Numbered from the stretch's first letter, positions 31,401-42,305 are shown. The stretch is 64,000 bases of DNA from Agapanthus africanus (GCA_030015575.1 JASDDO010000006.1:380578137-380642136), one strand, 5' to 3'. Notes: generated by a model from the letters alone, not told the origin. Numbers and translations are program-made.

Positions 31401-31979
31401 CGATGGACCCCTATGTCCCTAAACTGGAACAATAGAGCCAATTGCTCTTTTGTCGGATCTAAACGATCCCGTTAAGTTGATCTTAGTCTCAAAGTTAGAC
31501 TAACGTATCCTTAACAAACGTTTGAGTTGATCTTAGCCTCAAATATGGCTAACGTATCCTCAAACCCAACCCCCAAACCCAAATCTAAGATAATACGGAT
31601 TTGGACTAGTCCACGTCCTACGGGCGACTACATAAATTAGTCTCCGTATACAATCCACGGGCAACAAAATACAAAACAAACACCCACGACACGAAGTGAC
31701 CATCTGGAGAAGGAGAAAGTTGTTACCGCAATGCGGTAGCGTAATTAACTGCAGGGGCTTGCGCCTGCAGGGAAGAGCGTCCCCACAATCAAAAACCCCT
31801 CAAACGAAGGGGAATCTGACGAAGTCTGCTACATCGGACGCATCCGTCTAAACCTTCGATACATGGTGCCATAAATCAACTTGGCATCTTCGGAGAGGTG
31901 GACGGATAGCACCAATTAGCATCTGCCCCGAATCTCAGGCGAGGCATTCCATGTCGCGGCCGCCATTCGGAGGGGAACA
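28415..31979 (+). repeat. 3' LTR of element A
   Basis: The copy matches 9511-12940 with about 30 substitutions, denser in U3 than in U5 by eye. It keeps a 135-bp segment (about 30060-30195) with two more CACGTG pairs that the 5' LTR lacks. TATA is at 29254-29261, the palindrome array at 30207-30505, and the end is GGGGAACA followed by the target duplication. Confidence 0.96.
30207..30505 (+). repeat. Regularly spaced palindrome array, 3' LTR copy
   Basis: The same eleven alternating palindromes as at 11168-11466 with the same alternating 34/22 spacing. I saw only one substitution between the two copies, in a spacer rather than in a palindrome. Confidence 0.93.
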
Positions 31980-31984
31980 ATCCC
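31980..31984. repeat. Right target-site duplication of element A (ATCCC)
   Basis: Second copy of ATCCC, directly after the 3' LTR. Confidence 0.95.
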
Positions 31985-33762
31985 AAACGAACGAGGTCCC
32001 CTTCTTCATTAGATGACTGTAGGGGCGGCATTTGCTGGAGAGGTTGGCTATGAACCGTCGGATGTACGCGAGCTTCCCTTGTAGAGACCGCAATTGTTTT
32101 AAGGTTCTTGGAGTGGGCATTTCCATAATCTTCTTGATCTTTGATGGATCTATTTCGATGCCCCGTTGTCGTATGATGAACCCTAGAAATTTGCCAGAGG
32201 AGACTCCGAATGCGCATTTCAGAGGATTCGTCTTCAGGTTATACTTACGGAGACGTTGGAACACTATTTTCAAATACTCTTAGTGTTCGTCGTGCGATTT
32301 GCTTTTCACTACGAGGTCATCGATATAGCATTCGACGACATCATGTATGAGGTTATCGAAAATCTTCGTCATGGCCCTCTGATAGGTAGCACCGGCGTTC
32401 TTTAGACCGAAAGGCATCACTTTGTAGCAGAATATGCCCAGAGGAGCCCGGAAAGCGGTATGCGTCTGGTCTTTGGGATGCATCTTTATTTGATTGTACC
32501 CGATGATCCGTCCATAAAGGAGAAGACTTCATGTGTGGACGTGTTATCTATCATCAGCTCGGTAACCGGTACGGGAAATTCATCCTTCGGACAGGCTTTG
32601 TTGAGGTCCCGAAAGTCCACGCAGATGCGCACCGTCCTATTTTTCTTTATCACTGGGACAATGTTGGCGATCCAGTCGGAGTATTGAACTTCTTGGATGA
32701 AACCAGAGTCGATTAGCTTCTTGATTTCGGCATTGATACTTATATCAAGTTCGAGCCGCATTCTTCTTGGTGCTTGTTTGACCGGCTTGACGTCCGGAGA
32801 TATCGCCAATTTATGCACAGCGATTTCTGGTTCTAGCCCCGGCATCTCGGAATAGTTCCATGCGAAGCAGTCTTTATACTGCATGAGCACGTCTTTTAGC
32901 GTATCCACATGTTCTTTCGACAGCAGCTCACTGACGAACGTTGGTCAGGGGTCGTTTGTCGTCCCTAAGTCAATTTTTTCAGGTTGTCCGCCGTGGTGTG
33001 TATCCCATCTTCCAACTCATCTTCATCCTTATTTTCGAAGTACCAGGAGAGGTCATCCATATTCTCGTGCATTCCTCTTTCCGACAACGTTATCACGTGA
33101 CAGGTACGAGTTCGTTTCCAAGACCGATGTTGATCTGGTTCCACTCTTGTCATATACGTTGCTTTTGGCACATGCCTTTGCAGTGGGGCTACCCTCTAAC
33201 TGTTGGATAGAGCGAACCTGCCGAGTTGATATTGGTCTTCGATCCAGTTTTTGAAGGTGAAGCAATCTTCAATAGGATGTCCTATCGCTCGGTGATAGGA
33301 GCAATAATCCGGGTGATGAACCACGTTTGCTTGATCGGGATGCCGAGACTCCGGCAGTGTCGTCATTTGACGTTTCATGACAAGGTCAAAGATTCTCTAT
33401 GTCTTGGCTTGAGGGAAAGAATATGCTCGACCCATCCTTTTCATAAGAGACGGATTCCGGCCGACCTTTCCTCGATCGCGTGGCCTTTTGGATCCGTTTT
33501 GCCGCTGTCAAACGTTTTTTCCGTTCTTTAACTTGTTTTTTCCTCCGCGTCGGGCCTTTTTCTTATCTTGGGAATGCATGGTGGGCTGACAGTGAAGGGC
33601 ATTGTCATCCTCCGTAGCCTGCTGAAGGAGGTGTTGCATCTTGGCTTTCTCGTAAATGGTCATTTCACGGCTGTGGTCGTTCCGAACCTTTTGACTCGCT
33701 TCCCTTACCAGCCTTTCCATTTGTTCTTCAAATGACGGACTCGGGATTTTTATGGCAGGACC
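31985..33762 (-). pseudogene. pol: Element B linker, third zinc finger and reverse transcriptase, broken
   Basis: Read leftward: a Lys/Arg-rich linker (33720-33510), the third zinc-finger module (YCSYHRAIGHPIEDC, 33378-33196, with the YSFP segment before it frameshifted), then RT from about 32908 (KDCFAWNYSEMPGLEPEIAV) through DFRDLNKACPKDEF, FMDGSSG, a frame change near 32485, MPFGLKNAGATYQRAM and YIDD (about 32325). It stops where element A inserted, at SFVWD, and continues at 9505. Confidence 0.9.
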
Positions 33763-36303
33763 TCATTCTGGTTCAATGTCAGCGTCTTTTAAAAGTGCGT
33801 CCCCTTCTTCGTCGTGGCCATTTATGACATGGCAGCCATGGAATTGCTCCAGTTTCTTGGACTGGACATATCCAAGCCCAATCATTTCTATTTTTCCGTT
33901 GGGCAATTTTCGCTGAGTTCCGGGGACGTTCCAAATCTTGTTGTAGAACTGAGCTTGTCGAGGAGTCTGTTTGAAAGGTACGCCTTGGCATCTTAATAAC
34001 CTTCTTAATCCCTCCGTGTAGTATCTGGGCAGACGGATGGGTTGGAGCCTGTCGAGCGCAAAATCGGCACCATGCCAGACTTCACTTTTGACTTTAGTCT
34101 TCGTGGATTGATAGAATAAGATCACCTTTCCACCTCTTCGCCTGGGAGGGACGTAGAATGTCTGCAGCTCTTGCACACTATATATTTCAAGTGCATCAAG
34201 CTCTCTGTAGTGCTGCCGCGGAACCATGGTGATTTGCAAACTCTGATCATCTCTAGTGAGGGCCTGCACTGATGGATAGACCGAGAACACTGCGTTGACT
34301 TCGTCTTCAGAGTCACTGCCAAAGACCAGAATAGGGATAGATGATCCCGGCCTGTTGCATTGGGGCGTCCCCGAATAGACTATCTCTTCCTCCTTCTCGG
34401 TATCGCTCCTGAATACCAGAATAGTGGTGATAGCTTTTTTTTTATTTTCCGGTTTATGGCATCTTTCCGTGTCTTCAAAGTCTGGTAGGAAATACTTTGC
34501 ATCTTCGTACTTCCAGACTTCATTGATGGAGAACGGGTTCAGTTCACCCGTCATGGTATACTCGAGACCATCTTTGAAATACTTCATACACTGATGTTGT
34601 GTAGAAAGGATGATGTTGTACTCGTGTAACCAAGGCCTACCGAGCAAAGCGTTGTACGAGGTCTTGGCGTCAATGACATGAAATTTGATGTCAGTGACGA
34701 GCAGCCCAAAGCGTAACGTCAGTATTACAGACCCGAGAGTCCTTGATGACTGTGAGTCAAATCCGGAGATGGTGATTTTATCCCGAGCGAGGTGCTGAAC
34801 GCTCATGCAGATTTCTCTTAGCACCCTCACATTTAGGAGGTTGACAGAGGATCCGTTGTCAACTAAGATCTTCCCTATCTTGATGTTATGGCAGTACCTG
34901 GTGATATACAGGGGATGGTTGTACTCGCATGTTCCGAGGAGGAGATCTTCATCGCCGAAAGTGATGTCAGCTGTGTGCTTTTCTTCCAGCTCGTCCTTCA
35001 TCTTTTCTTCGGCAAGGAAAGCTTGAAACCACTTGGGATCATGTAAGGCGTTGATCGGAAAATCTCGTGCCTCTTTAGACAATAGAAGGGCATCCAAGAT
35101 GCTTAACTGTGAGGGTATTTTCCTCAGGTGCGCTAGGACATTGTAATCCGCTTTGTTTTTCTTGGGCGCGTCCTTGGCTGCCAGCTCTTCGACGACTCGG
35201 TCATCGAGGGCGATATCCTCATGGAATTTTTCCTTCCCCTTATCTTTTTTGTTCGATCCTATGTTTGTAGGTCCGAGATTCTTTTCGGGCAATGTACGAC
35301 TACACAGCTGAATGTTTTCACAGTTCTTTATCTCTTCCTCTTTTCCTGAGGCGGATTCTTTGAAGAGAGGGTCGAAGGCTATTTCTTCGTCAGAATCGCT
35401 TCCGAAGATGACAACTTGCGATCCACTTGTATCAACCATGTGACAGTTGCCGAAAATTCTTTTGTGCTCATTTGTCGTGCTTCTCCGCTCCCGACGAGTT
35501 TTGCGCTTCATCCGCTTGAAATGTTGTCGGTGAGCAACGTATCCTTTCCACCACTTTTTAAAGGCCATGCATTCTTCGGTAGGGTGTGCAATCCTTTGAT
35601 GGTACAAGCAGTAGTTAGAGTGTGCATCTTCTACGTCAAGGCGTACACCGCCAGGAGTATTTCCTTTGGAAGATGGAAGCTTCATTCCTATTGACAAGGT
35701 TTTGGCGAACCGTTTCCTTGTCGTAAGCCAGTTTTTGTCTGCCACGGGCGTGCTTCGATCTGGTTGGAGTGCTTTACGACTCATCCCTACTATGACTTCT
35801 ATAACTTGATGCCGACGCCTGGCCCTTTTGAATATGGCTATTTCACGCTCATAATCAGCTTTACTCTTCTGACGGGCTTTGTTCAGCAGCATGTCAACCA
35901 TCTCGTCTGACGGTTCCCAGGATTTTGGCACCGATCCTGCCCCCAGCTCCTCTATATTATCTTCTGATGCTGAATGAAGTTCTTCGTCATTTGTTGGTGA
36001 ATGAGAGATCATGTGACAACTTGCTACATAATTCTCGGGTTCTTCTGACGAGTCTTCTCCCTCATCATTGTCATTATCTCCGCTCTCAAGGATATGGGTG
36101 AGAAACTCTTGAAGTCTAACCGAGGTTTGCGCCTTCTGGTTATATTCCTCCAGTGCGTCAATATGCCTTTGCAGATCTATGCGTTTTTCGTCAGACGGCG
36201 CGGGCTTTTTGGTCTTCTTCTTCTTCTTCGAAGACTTTGACGGTTGGGCCTGGGTATTTTGCCTATCGTTACCAATTCTCGGGGTTGGGCACGGTTTCAG
36301 CAT
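33763..36303 (-). CDS. gag: Element B Gag spacer, second zinc finger and protease, one long open frame
   Basis: 846 codons remain open. The frame has Lys- and Asp/Glu-rich linkers, the second zinc-finger module (YCLYHQRIAHPTEEC, about 35620-35575) followed by a basic stretch, then the protease DNGSS (about 34860) and GRPWL block, and the linker TFYVPPRRRGGKV that in A is split by stops. It shows that in the ancestor protease and the following linker were one reading frame. It has no start of its own and is part of a broken gag-pol. Confidence 0.85.
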   Translation of the reverse strand: MLKPCPTPRIGNDRQNTQAQPSKSSKKKKKTKKPAPSDEKRIDLQRHIDALEEYNQKAQTSVRLQEFLTHILESGDNDNDEGEDSSEEPENYVASCHMISHSPTNDEELHSASEDNIEELGAGSVPKSWEPSDEMVDMLLNKARQKSKADYEREIAIFKRARRRHQVIEVIVGMSRKALQPDRSTPVADKNWLTTRKRFAKTLSIGMKLPSSKGNTPGGVRLDVEDAHSNYCLYHQRIAHPTEECMAFKKWWKGYVAHRQHFKRMKRKTRRERRSTTNEHKRIFGNCHMVDTSGSQVVIFGSDSDEEIAFDPLFKESASGKEEEIKNCENIQLCSRTLPEKNLGPTNIGSNKKDKGKEKFHEDIALDDRVVEELAAKDAPKKNKADYNVLAHLRKIPSQLSILDALLLSKEARDFPINALHDPKWFQAFLAEEKMKDELEEKHTADITFGDEDLLLGTCEYNHPLYITRYCHNIKIGKILVDNGSSVNLLNVRVLREICMSVQHLARDKITISGFDSQSSRTLGSVILTLRFGLLVTDIKFHVIDAKTSYNALLGRPWLHEYNIILSTQHQCMKYFKDGLEYTMTGELNPFSINEVWKYEDAKYFLPDFEDTERCHKPENKKKAITTILVFRSDTEKEEEIVYSGTPQCNRPGSSIPILVFGSDSEDEVNAVFSVYPSVQALTRDDQSLQITMVPRQHYRELDALEIYSVQELQTFYVPPRRRGGKVILFYQSTKTKVKSEVWHGADFALDRLQPIRLPRYYTEGLRRLLRCQGVPFKQTPRQAQFYNKIWNVPGTQRKLPNGKIEMIGLGYVQSKKLEQFHGCHVINGHDEEGDALLKDADIEPE

Positions 36304-38914
36304 CTCTTCAATAATCTCTGGCTCTAGCGGAATTTTCTACCTGATCGCCGGACATGCTTGAAGATCCTTCAGCAATTTTTTTAGTTTTAGCCGACAGAAC
36401 AACTTCCCACAGAGCCTCTTCTACAAATGAGCATGATGCCCCCGGCGTGTCCTTCGCACACCTCCTCTACGAGCGTGCGGTTGCGGCGGGTTCACCCTCC
36501 AGTTTTCAGACAGCATGAATTTGTCTTGTTGGTACTAGTCCTCAATCCAGTTTTTGAAGACGTAGCAGTGTTCGATTGGGTGACCCACTACTTTGTGGTA
36601 GGGGCAGTAGTTGGGATTATTGATGTCACCCGGTTGCAGTGGGCGTCTCGGATCTGGTAGAGTGATAAACTTATTACGCACCGCCAGTTTGAACAGTCTT
36701 CTCATTTTATCCCAAGGGAATGAGTAAGGACGTCTCAGCTTTTCTCCGAGTGATCGCTGTTTATCATTTTGGCGAGCAGCTGGTTTCGGATCACTCAGCT
36801 GCTGCTGAGCGTTGGCGACGAAGGTAGCTTTCTTATTACACTTTTCGTTTCGAAGCTCCATTTTCAAGGAGGGTGGTCTATGACCCATCTGGTCCATTTG
36901 GGCCAGCTTGTCGATCAAGGCTTGGAAGGTCGTTGGCTTGAAAAACATCATAAACTGGGATATAGTTGCCTGCGATTCTAGGGTCTCCATGAACATGCCC
37001 ATGGAAGGAGCTTCTTCTATGCGTTGTTCGCATCTCGACCATGGGTTCCGCCACCGAATTGCATATTGAACCCATGCCTCTCCTGGCTTCACCTTGGCAT
37101 TGATCAGTGTCGTGATTGGGGTGCGCTCGCTAGCGCTTGCGAAATGCTGGGTGAACAGCAACTCCATTTCTGTGAATGTTTTAATGGAGTCATTCGGAAG
37201 TTCCGAGTAACATTCAAAAGCTGTCTCCGCTAAACTGCCGACGAACTAGCGAAGTAGCAATTTGTCATCGCCTCCGGTATTGCCGTACAGGGCCCTGAAC
37301 TGAGCGACGTGTTGATGGGGGTTGCCTGTCCCCTTATACACATGAAATTTAAGGATCGTATATCCTGGTGGATACTTAATTTGATCGTACCAGCTGGGAT
37401 AGGGTCCTCCAGTTCTGACGACTTGGCCAGTTGCTTCACTTGCCCGATGAGCTCGTATTTGTTGAGCTATGTAGTCATCAAGCGCAGCTTTCGAGATCGT
37501 TTCCTCCCTGGCTGCTGATAAAGCCGGAAGAGGGTTTTGATATCTCCCCCCTGTCGTCTTCAATGATTATTGGGGGATCTTCGGCTGGAGGGTCCGGCTG
37601 GATCATCATCCCTACCATATCTTGGAACAAGAGCGCCATTTGTTTTATGTTAGCCGCTTGTTCCGTGGCTTCTTTATCTTTCTTTTCGAGCATTATTCGG
37701 AGGAACTCGGCGTCGATTTCCTGCTCCTAGCGTTGATCCATCGATACTTCCGGGCTTTCTTTCTGCCCAGTAAGTGCGGCCATCTTCGTCAGCATCTCCT
37801 GGAGTTTCTGTTGTTGCTCTTGAGCCTTAGTTACGGACTGCGTAAGTGGTCGATGACCCCCAGAAGCACGGTTTTCCTCTTTTTCGGAAGCCATGTAGAT
37901 GGTGTGCACTACTATGCCGCCTGACTTGGGACGTTTGGGTTCAGTACCCTTGAGATTTGTCGTAGAAACGGAGATCTTCTCCGGCCTTCTCCTTTTTTGG
38001 GCAGTCGAAGTTGAGGGGGCTGTTGCAGATGATACTTTCCGTGGTACGACGGCGGGATGATCCTCCTCTTGCCGGACCTTCAATTTCTTCAGTTGGCGGG
38101 AGTAGTCTTTGTCGATCACAGAGTCTTAGACTTTTCGCCAGACCCTGTGGATTTTGGAGGACAGCCGCTGAGGGGACTGCTCCGGCTTCGCCTTAGTAAT
38201 ATTTTCAGCGGGTGGAGGAGAATTTTTGAACACGTCAGTTGGAGAGTTCTTGCGCACCCTCCTGAGCGGCTCAAAGCTGTTCCCAGTTGGAACAGCAGCA
38301 TCAACTTCCACCATTGGAGCTGATGGGGTAAGTCCAGAAGGGGAACTGCCCCCAGCTTTCCTCACTCGGCGCCAGTGGCGACATCGAGCATGTCGTGTAG
38401 CCGGGATCACCTCTATCGTCGGAGTAGCTTCGTCATGCCTCCTGCTTTGAGAAGAGTCTATTATTAGTGCCAGCCTGTCAAAGACTGACATCCGCTGGGA
38501 AGGAATGGTCAACCTGTCGAAGGCCGACTTTCGAGTAGGGGAAGTAGTTTGGACAACTTCACCTGCAGCAGGAGTTGGGATATCCTTCTCCGGTATTGCG
38601 AGCCTCTTCGCGGGCCCCTTTGAGCTTAGGCTCAGCCTGTCAAAAACTGAGGTATTAGACTTGGACGACCCGTTGAGAGGGGCCGCGGTAGTTGCAAGCC
38701 GATCGAAGACCGACTTCTTTGGAGCTTCCTATGACGGCATTGGAGCGTTGAAGCTCATTGGCGGAAGCATGGTCCCGAAGAACAACCCAGTGGTGGCCTA
38801 TGTCACCTGTTCCACTGACATTGCGTAGATAGAGGCTGCTTAGGGCCCGTAACTTACTCCTCCAGCAGGGACGGAGTGGGAGTTGTTGTTGCAATTTGTG
38901 CAGTTAGAAGCCAT
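36304..38914 (-). pseudogene. gag: Element B Gag, N-terminus and capsid, broken
   Basis: ATG at 38914 opens MASNCTNC, aligned with the start in A. Stops follow within 40 codons. Further left are four S-x-F-D-R-L motifs (about 38720-38480), a HWRRVRKAGG patch, the Gln-rich coil (about 37820), the capsid (37450-36900; ELLFTQHFASASE) and the first zinc-finger module (YCPYHKVVGHPIEHC, about 36610). Several frame changes separate these pieces. Confidence 0.85.
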
Positions 38915-39042
38915 TGATCTTCTTTTCTCTGCACGGGAGCAAGACACCAAATTTTAGTATCTCGAATCCACAGGCAACTATAGCATACCGTGATTTGTTC
39001 GCGAAACATGATACACAAAGTGTGAAGTGGAAAGAGGAAAAG

Positions 39043-39060
39043 GTCCCACCGGGCGTGCCA
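39043..39060 (-). other. Primer-binding site of element B
   Basis: The minus strand reads TGGCACGCCCGGTGGGAC, identical to that of A, and is separated from the LTR end by GATTC. Confidence 0.9.
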
Positions 39061-39231
39061 GAATCTGTTTACCGCCGAAAGCCGGGAAAGACAAACGTCT
39101 TGCCTGAATTTGTGGGCAGATACTATTTGGTTTTATCCGTCCACCTCTCCGAAGATACCAAGTTGATTTATGGCACCGTGTATCGAAAGTTTAAACAGAT
39201 GCGGCCGTTACAGCAGACTTCGTCAGATTCC

Positions 39232-39295
39232 CCCTCGTTTACGAGGGTTTTTTTTATTGTAGGGACGCTCTTCCATGCAGGCGCAAGCCCCTGCA
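39232..39295 (-). promoter_or_regulatory. U5 hairpins 2 and 3 in the B/C LTR
   Basis: CCCTCG pairs with CGAGGG around TTTA (39232-39247); TGCAGG pairs with CCTGCA around an 8-nt loop (39276-39295). They are the counterparts of 12757-12772 and 12710-12731 in A. Hairpin 1 (about 39306-39322) has lost pairing. Confidence 0.6.
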
Positions 39296-39599
39296 ATTAA
39301 TTACGTTACCGTGTAGCGATAACCACTTTCTCCTACTCCAGATGTTCACTTCGTGTCGGGTGTGTTTATTTTATTTTGGGTTGCCCGTGGATTGTATACA
39401 GAGACTAATTTATGTTGTCGCCCGTAGAGCGTGGATTAGTCCAAATCCGTATTTTCTTAGATTTGGGTTTGGTTGATTTAAGGCTCGTTAACCTCGTTTG
39501 AGATTAAGATCAACTTAAATGTTTGTTAAGCATGCGTTAGTCTAATTTTTAGGCTAAGATCTACTTAACAAGGTTTTTTTTAAGATCATTTGGGCTCTA

Positions 39600-39840
39600 T
39601 CGTTTTAGTTTAGGGACATTACGGCCCATTAGGTTTAAGGACATTATAGTCCATGCTTAAGGACATCATAGTCCATAGAGTTTAGTTTAGGGACGTTGCG
39701 GTCCATAAGTTTAAGGATATCATAGTCTATAGAGTTTAGTTTAGGTACGTTGCGGTCCATTGGGTTTAAGGACATCATAGTCCATATTTAAGGACATCAT
39801 AGTCCATAGAGTTTAGTTTAGGGACATTGCGGTCCATTGT
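39600..39840 (-). repeat. GGAC/GTCC short repeats in the B/C LTR
   Basis: Seven to eight units with TTTAGGGACNTNNCGGTCC or TTTAAGGACATCATAGTCC follow each other every 27-40 bp. They match the repeats of A at 11885-12140 in reverse orientation. Confidence 0.8.
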
Positions 39841-40204
39841 TATTGGTTATTGGGACCCTCCACCTCTCTGAAGTCGTTAAAGAATTACAACGACATGTAT
39901 CGGAGGTGTGGAGAGATATACCCTTGAACCAATTTTGCTTGGAAAACCTGTAGTTGGGTTTGGGGTTAAGACCATTTTTGGAAAATTATGAGCGCATGGG
40001 CTCGGTTGATCTGAATTAGGGACTTTTGATCAACTTGGACTCAGCCCACACAGTTTTGAATAAAGTGTTGAACATTTATTTTGGCTCAACCCCTTTTATT
40101 CAACCATGCTGAGTATTGATATGGGCTTTGATGCTCACCCTTTCTTTTTGTTTTTTATTGAAACACTCTTTATGGCGCTGGGCTCTACTTACAGGGCAAT
40201 TTAT

Positions 40205-40690
40205 GTTAACCAGCGCCCACGTGAGAAACACATGGGGCGCTTGGCGCCAACCAATGAGTGCAGAGCGCTCTTTATTTTAGCAGCGCCGACGTGAGGGTCA
40301 CGTGGAGTGCTTGGCGCTGGGTGCCAACCACTGAGTGTAGAGAGCTTCTTCTTAAATAGCGCCCGCGTGAGGAGCACGTGGAGCGCTTGGCGCTGAGCGC
40401 CTGGCGCTGAGCGCCATACTTTGAGTGCTAAGCGCCTCTTCTTAAATAGCGCCCGTTTGAGGATCATGTAGAGCGCTTGGCTCTGAGCGCCAGACTTTGA
40501 GTGCTAAGCACTGAGTTTTAAATAGCGCCCGCGTGAGGAGCACGTGGAGCGCTTGGTGCTGAGCCCTAGATTTTGGGTGCTGAGCGCTAGATTTTGAGTG
40601 CTAAGCACTGAGTTTTAAATAGCGCCCGCTCGAGGAGCATGTGGAGCGCTTGGCACTGAGCGCAAGACTTTGAGTGCTAAACTCTAAGTT
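40205..40690 (-). repeat. 75-98-bp palindromic repeat block in R-U5 of the B/C LTR
   Basis: About six units, each with AAATAGCGCCCGCGTGAGG, a CACGTG-like core and GAGCGCTTGGCGCTGAGCGCC-type pairs (GGCGCT facing AGCGCC). It occupies the place of the spaced palindrome array in A, downstream of the sense TATA box, but has unrelated sequence. Confidence 0.85.
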
Positions 40691-40932
40691 TTGTGTTCTG
40701 CCCCATTCAATTCTCTGAGAATTGGATTCTCACTTATGAAAGACTTTGTCTTATAGATCTGAGATCTAGAAAAAGAACTAAGTTCTTCTGATGTGAGAGT
40801 TAAACTCTTAAATATGGAGGAGATACTGTGATCTCACTTATTGTTGTTTACCTTGAGAAGAAATTGCTCTCTTCTTTGAAGTTTGAAGTTTATGTGGGGG
40901 TTTCTCTGTACAAGACTTGAAGTCTTGGGTCC

Positions 40933-40940
40933 TTTATATA
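40933..40940 (-). promoter_or_regulatory. TATA box of the B/C LTR
   Basis: Minus-strand TATATAAA in CCCCTATATAAAGGACCC. U3 would be about 650 bp (41591 to 40940). Confidence 0.7.
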
Positions 40941-41601
40941 GGGGAGGCTGATTTGTTGCTTCACTTAAGGAAATCTCTCATTGAGAGATTTCTTAATTGA
41001 TATGGGGAATTTATCTACTGCCGGATCTTTGATCCAAGGACTTCTGTTTTACAGAAGACATTTTTCTTGTTTTTAACAAGATTGGGAAAATATTTTCCCA
41101 TACAGAACTTATTCTGTATCTTGGTGATTTTTTAATCACTATTGGATCTTTGATCCAACGGTGCTCTGATTTACAGAGCACAATCTTTCTTCTTTAGAAA
41201 GATTTGAGGAGTATTTCCTCAATCAGAATTTAATTTTGTATCTTGGTGATTTCTAATCACCATTGGAACTTTGATCCATCGGTGCTCTAATTTACAGAGC
41301 ATAATCTTTCTTGTTCAGAAAGATTTGAGGAGTATTTCCTCAATCAGAATTTAATTCTGTATTCTGGTGATTTATCATCTCTGTTGGATCTTTGATCTAA
41401 GGGTGGAGAACTTTTAGTTCTGGTGCTGGCGCTCTCGTGCTTTGCACGTGAGGCACTGTCTCAAAGTTTTCAACTCTTGGCGCTGCCTTAAAGTTTTTAA
41501 CTCTGGGCGCTGGCGCTCTCGTGCTTTGCACGTGAGGCGCTGCCTCGGTTCAAATTTTGAACAGAGCCTTGCTATCTTATTGGGGGAAACAAATGCCCCC
41601 C

Positions 41602-41644
41602 CCACCGTTGCGCTCACGTGGCTCACACGTGAGTGCAGCGGTGG
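41602..41644. repeat. Nested inverted repeat with paired G-boxes next to the polypurine tract (C)
   Basis: CCACCGTTG (41602-41610) pairs, with one mismatch, with CAGCGGTGG (41636-41644); inside, CTCACGTG (41613-41620) pairs with CACGTGAG (41626-41633). Confidence 0.8.
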
Positions 41645-41695
41645 CAGCCTTTCCACCGTTGGATCTTCTTGGAAATTGGATCGGCTTTCCTTGCC

Positions 41696-41704
41696 TATAA
41701 GTAG
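41696..41704 (+). promoter_or_regulatory. TATA box of the antisense promoter in fragment C
   Basis: TATAAGTAG about 95 bp from the polypurine tract, followed by a leader with GAGAATTTAATTCTC. Confidence 0.6.
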
Positions 41705-41837
41705 GGCATTTGGCCCTTGAGATGACTTCTATTCATCTTCTCGCTTTCTTGTTCCTGAGAATTTAATTCTCCCTTTAGAGCTCAGATTTCTGCCCAAGGA
41801 AATTCCTTTTAGAGTTAGAACTCTGTCCAAATTTTTG

Positions 41838-42300
41838 GTAAGGATCATAATCGAACTCATTAAACAAAGCTTTGCTCTTCTTAGATCACTGATCTTCTAA
41901 GATGTATGTTAGGGTTTCTTTAAACCGTTAATTAGAACAGATCTTTGCTCTTCATAGATCATAGATCTAAATAAATCTTTCTTAGGGTTTCTTAACTCGT
42001 TGATGAAGGGCCCTTAGGGTTTCTAGGATTTTTATTTCAGATCTTTAAAGATCTTGTGGTTTTACAGCGCATAGCTCTTTCAAAAATTTTGGGGAATTTT
42101 TTTTCCTCCTTAATTGACAGATGTAAATTCTGTCTGCAGAGTATGACTCTCGAGGGAGTTCAACTCCTTCCCCCAATAATTCTCTCATTAAATGAGAATC
42201 CTCTTAGGATTTCCTCCTTAATGAGTAATTGTCTCATCAATGATGAGCCGTCACTTTGATTTTGTGGGTCTCCTTTGGTCCCTCATTCCTTTTCGCGCAG
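41838..42300 (+). other. 5' UTR intron of the C antisense gene
   Basis: Donor TTTTG then GTAAGG (41838) and acceptor CCTTTTCGCGCAG (ends 42300), 463 bp; the coding ATG follows 5 nt later. The same layout is in D and A. Confidence 0.6.
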
Positions 42301-42305
42301 GTTCT

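Larger units (their letters stand above)
9511..31979 (+). mobile_element. Element A, full-length Tat-type Ty3/gypsy retrotransposon (22.5 kb)
   Basis: The element has two LTRs of 3430 and 3565 bp that begin TGTTTCC and end GGGGAACA, a primer-binding site, gag-pro-RT-RNase H-integrase in that order, a 4.9-kb 3' region with tandem repeats, the remains of an antisense gene, and a polypurine tract. It is flanked by ATCCC. By eye the LTRs differ at about 30 positions apart from one 135-bp indel, roughly 1%, so insertion was recent. Despite this, the coding region carries one frameshift and three in-frame stops, so it is probably not self-sufficient. Confidence 0.96.
31980..41591 (-). mobile_element. 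Element B, 5' part (Tat-type Ty3/gypsy, minus strand)
   Basis: This holds the 5' LTR (39066-41591), primer site, gag, protease and RT of the element that continues at 9510-1529. Its proteins align along their length with those of A but carry many stops and frameshifts, so it is clearly older. Confidence 0.9.
39066..41591 (-). repeat. LTR shared by element B (as 5' LTR) and fragment C (as 3' LTR)
   Basis: On the minus strand it starts TGTTTCCCCC (41591) and ends GGCGGTAAACA (39066), 2526 bp. The left side has B's primer site, the right side has a polypurine tract of another element, so this LTR is bounded by both kinds of internal sequence. It has a sense TATA box (40933-40940), a GGCGCT/AGCGCC repeat block (40205-40690), GGAC/GTCC repeats (39600-39840) and the U5 hairpins. 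U5 resembles A and D; U3 and R do not. Confidence 0.9.

Noticed and set aside
40106..40294. Short open frame in the B/C LTR
   Set aside because: It lies across LTR leader and repeat sequence with no domain and no counterpart in the other LTRs.
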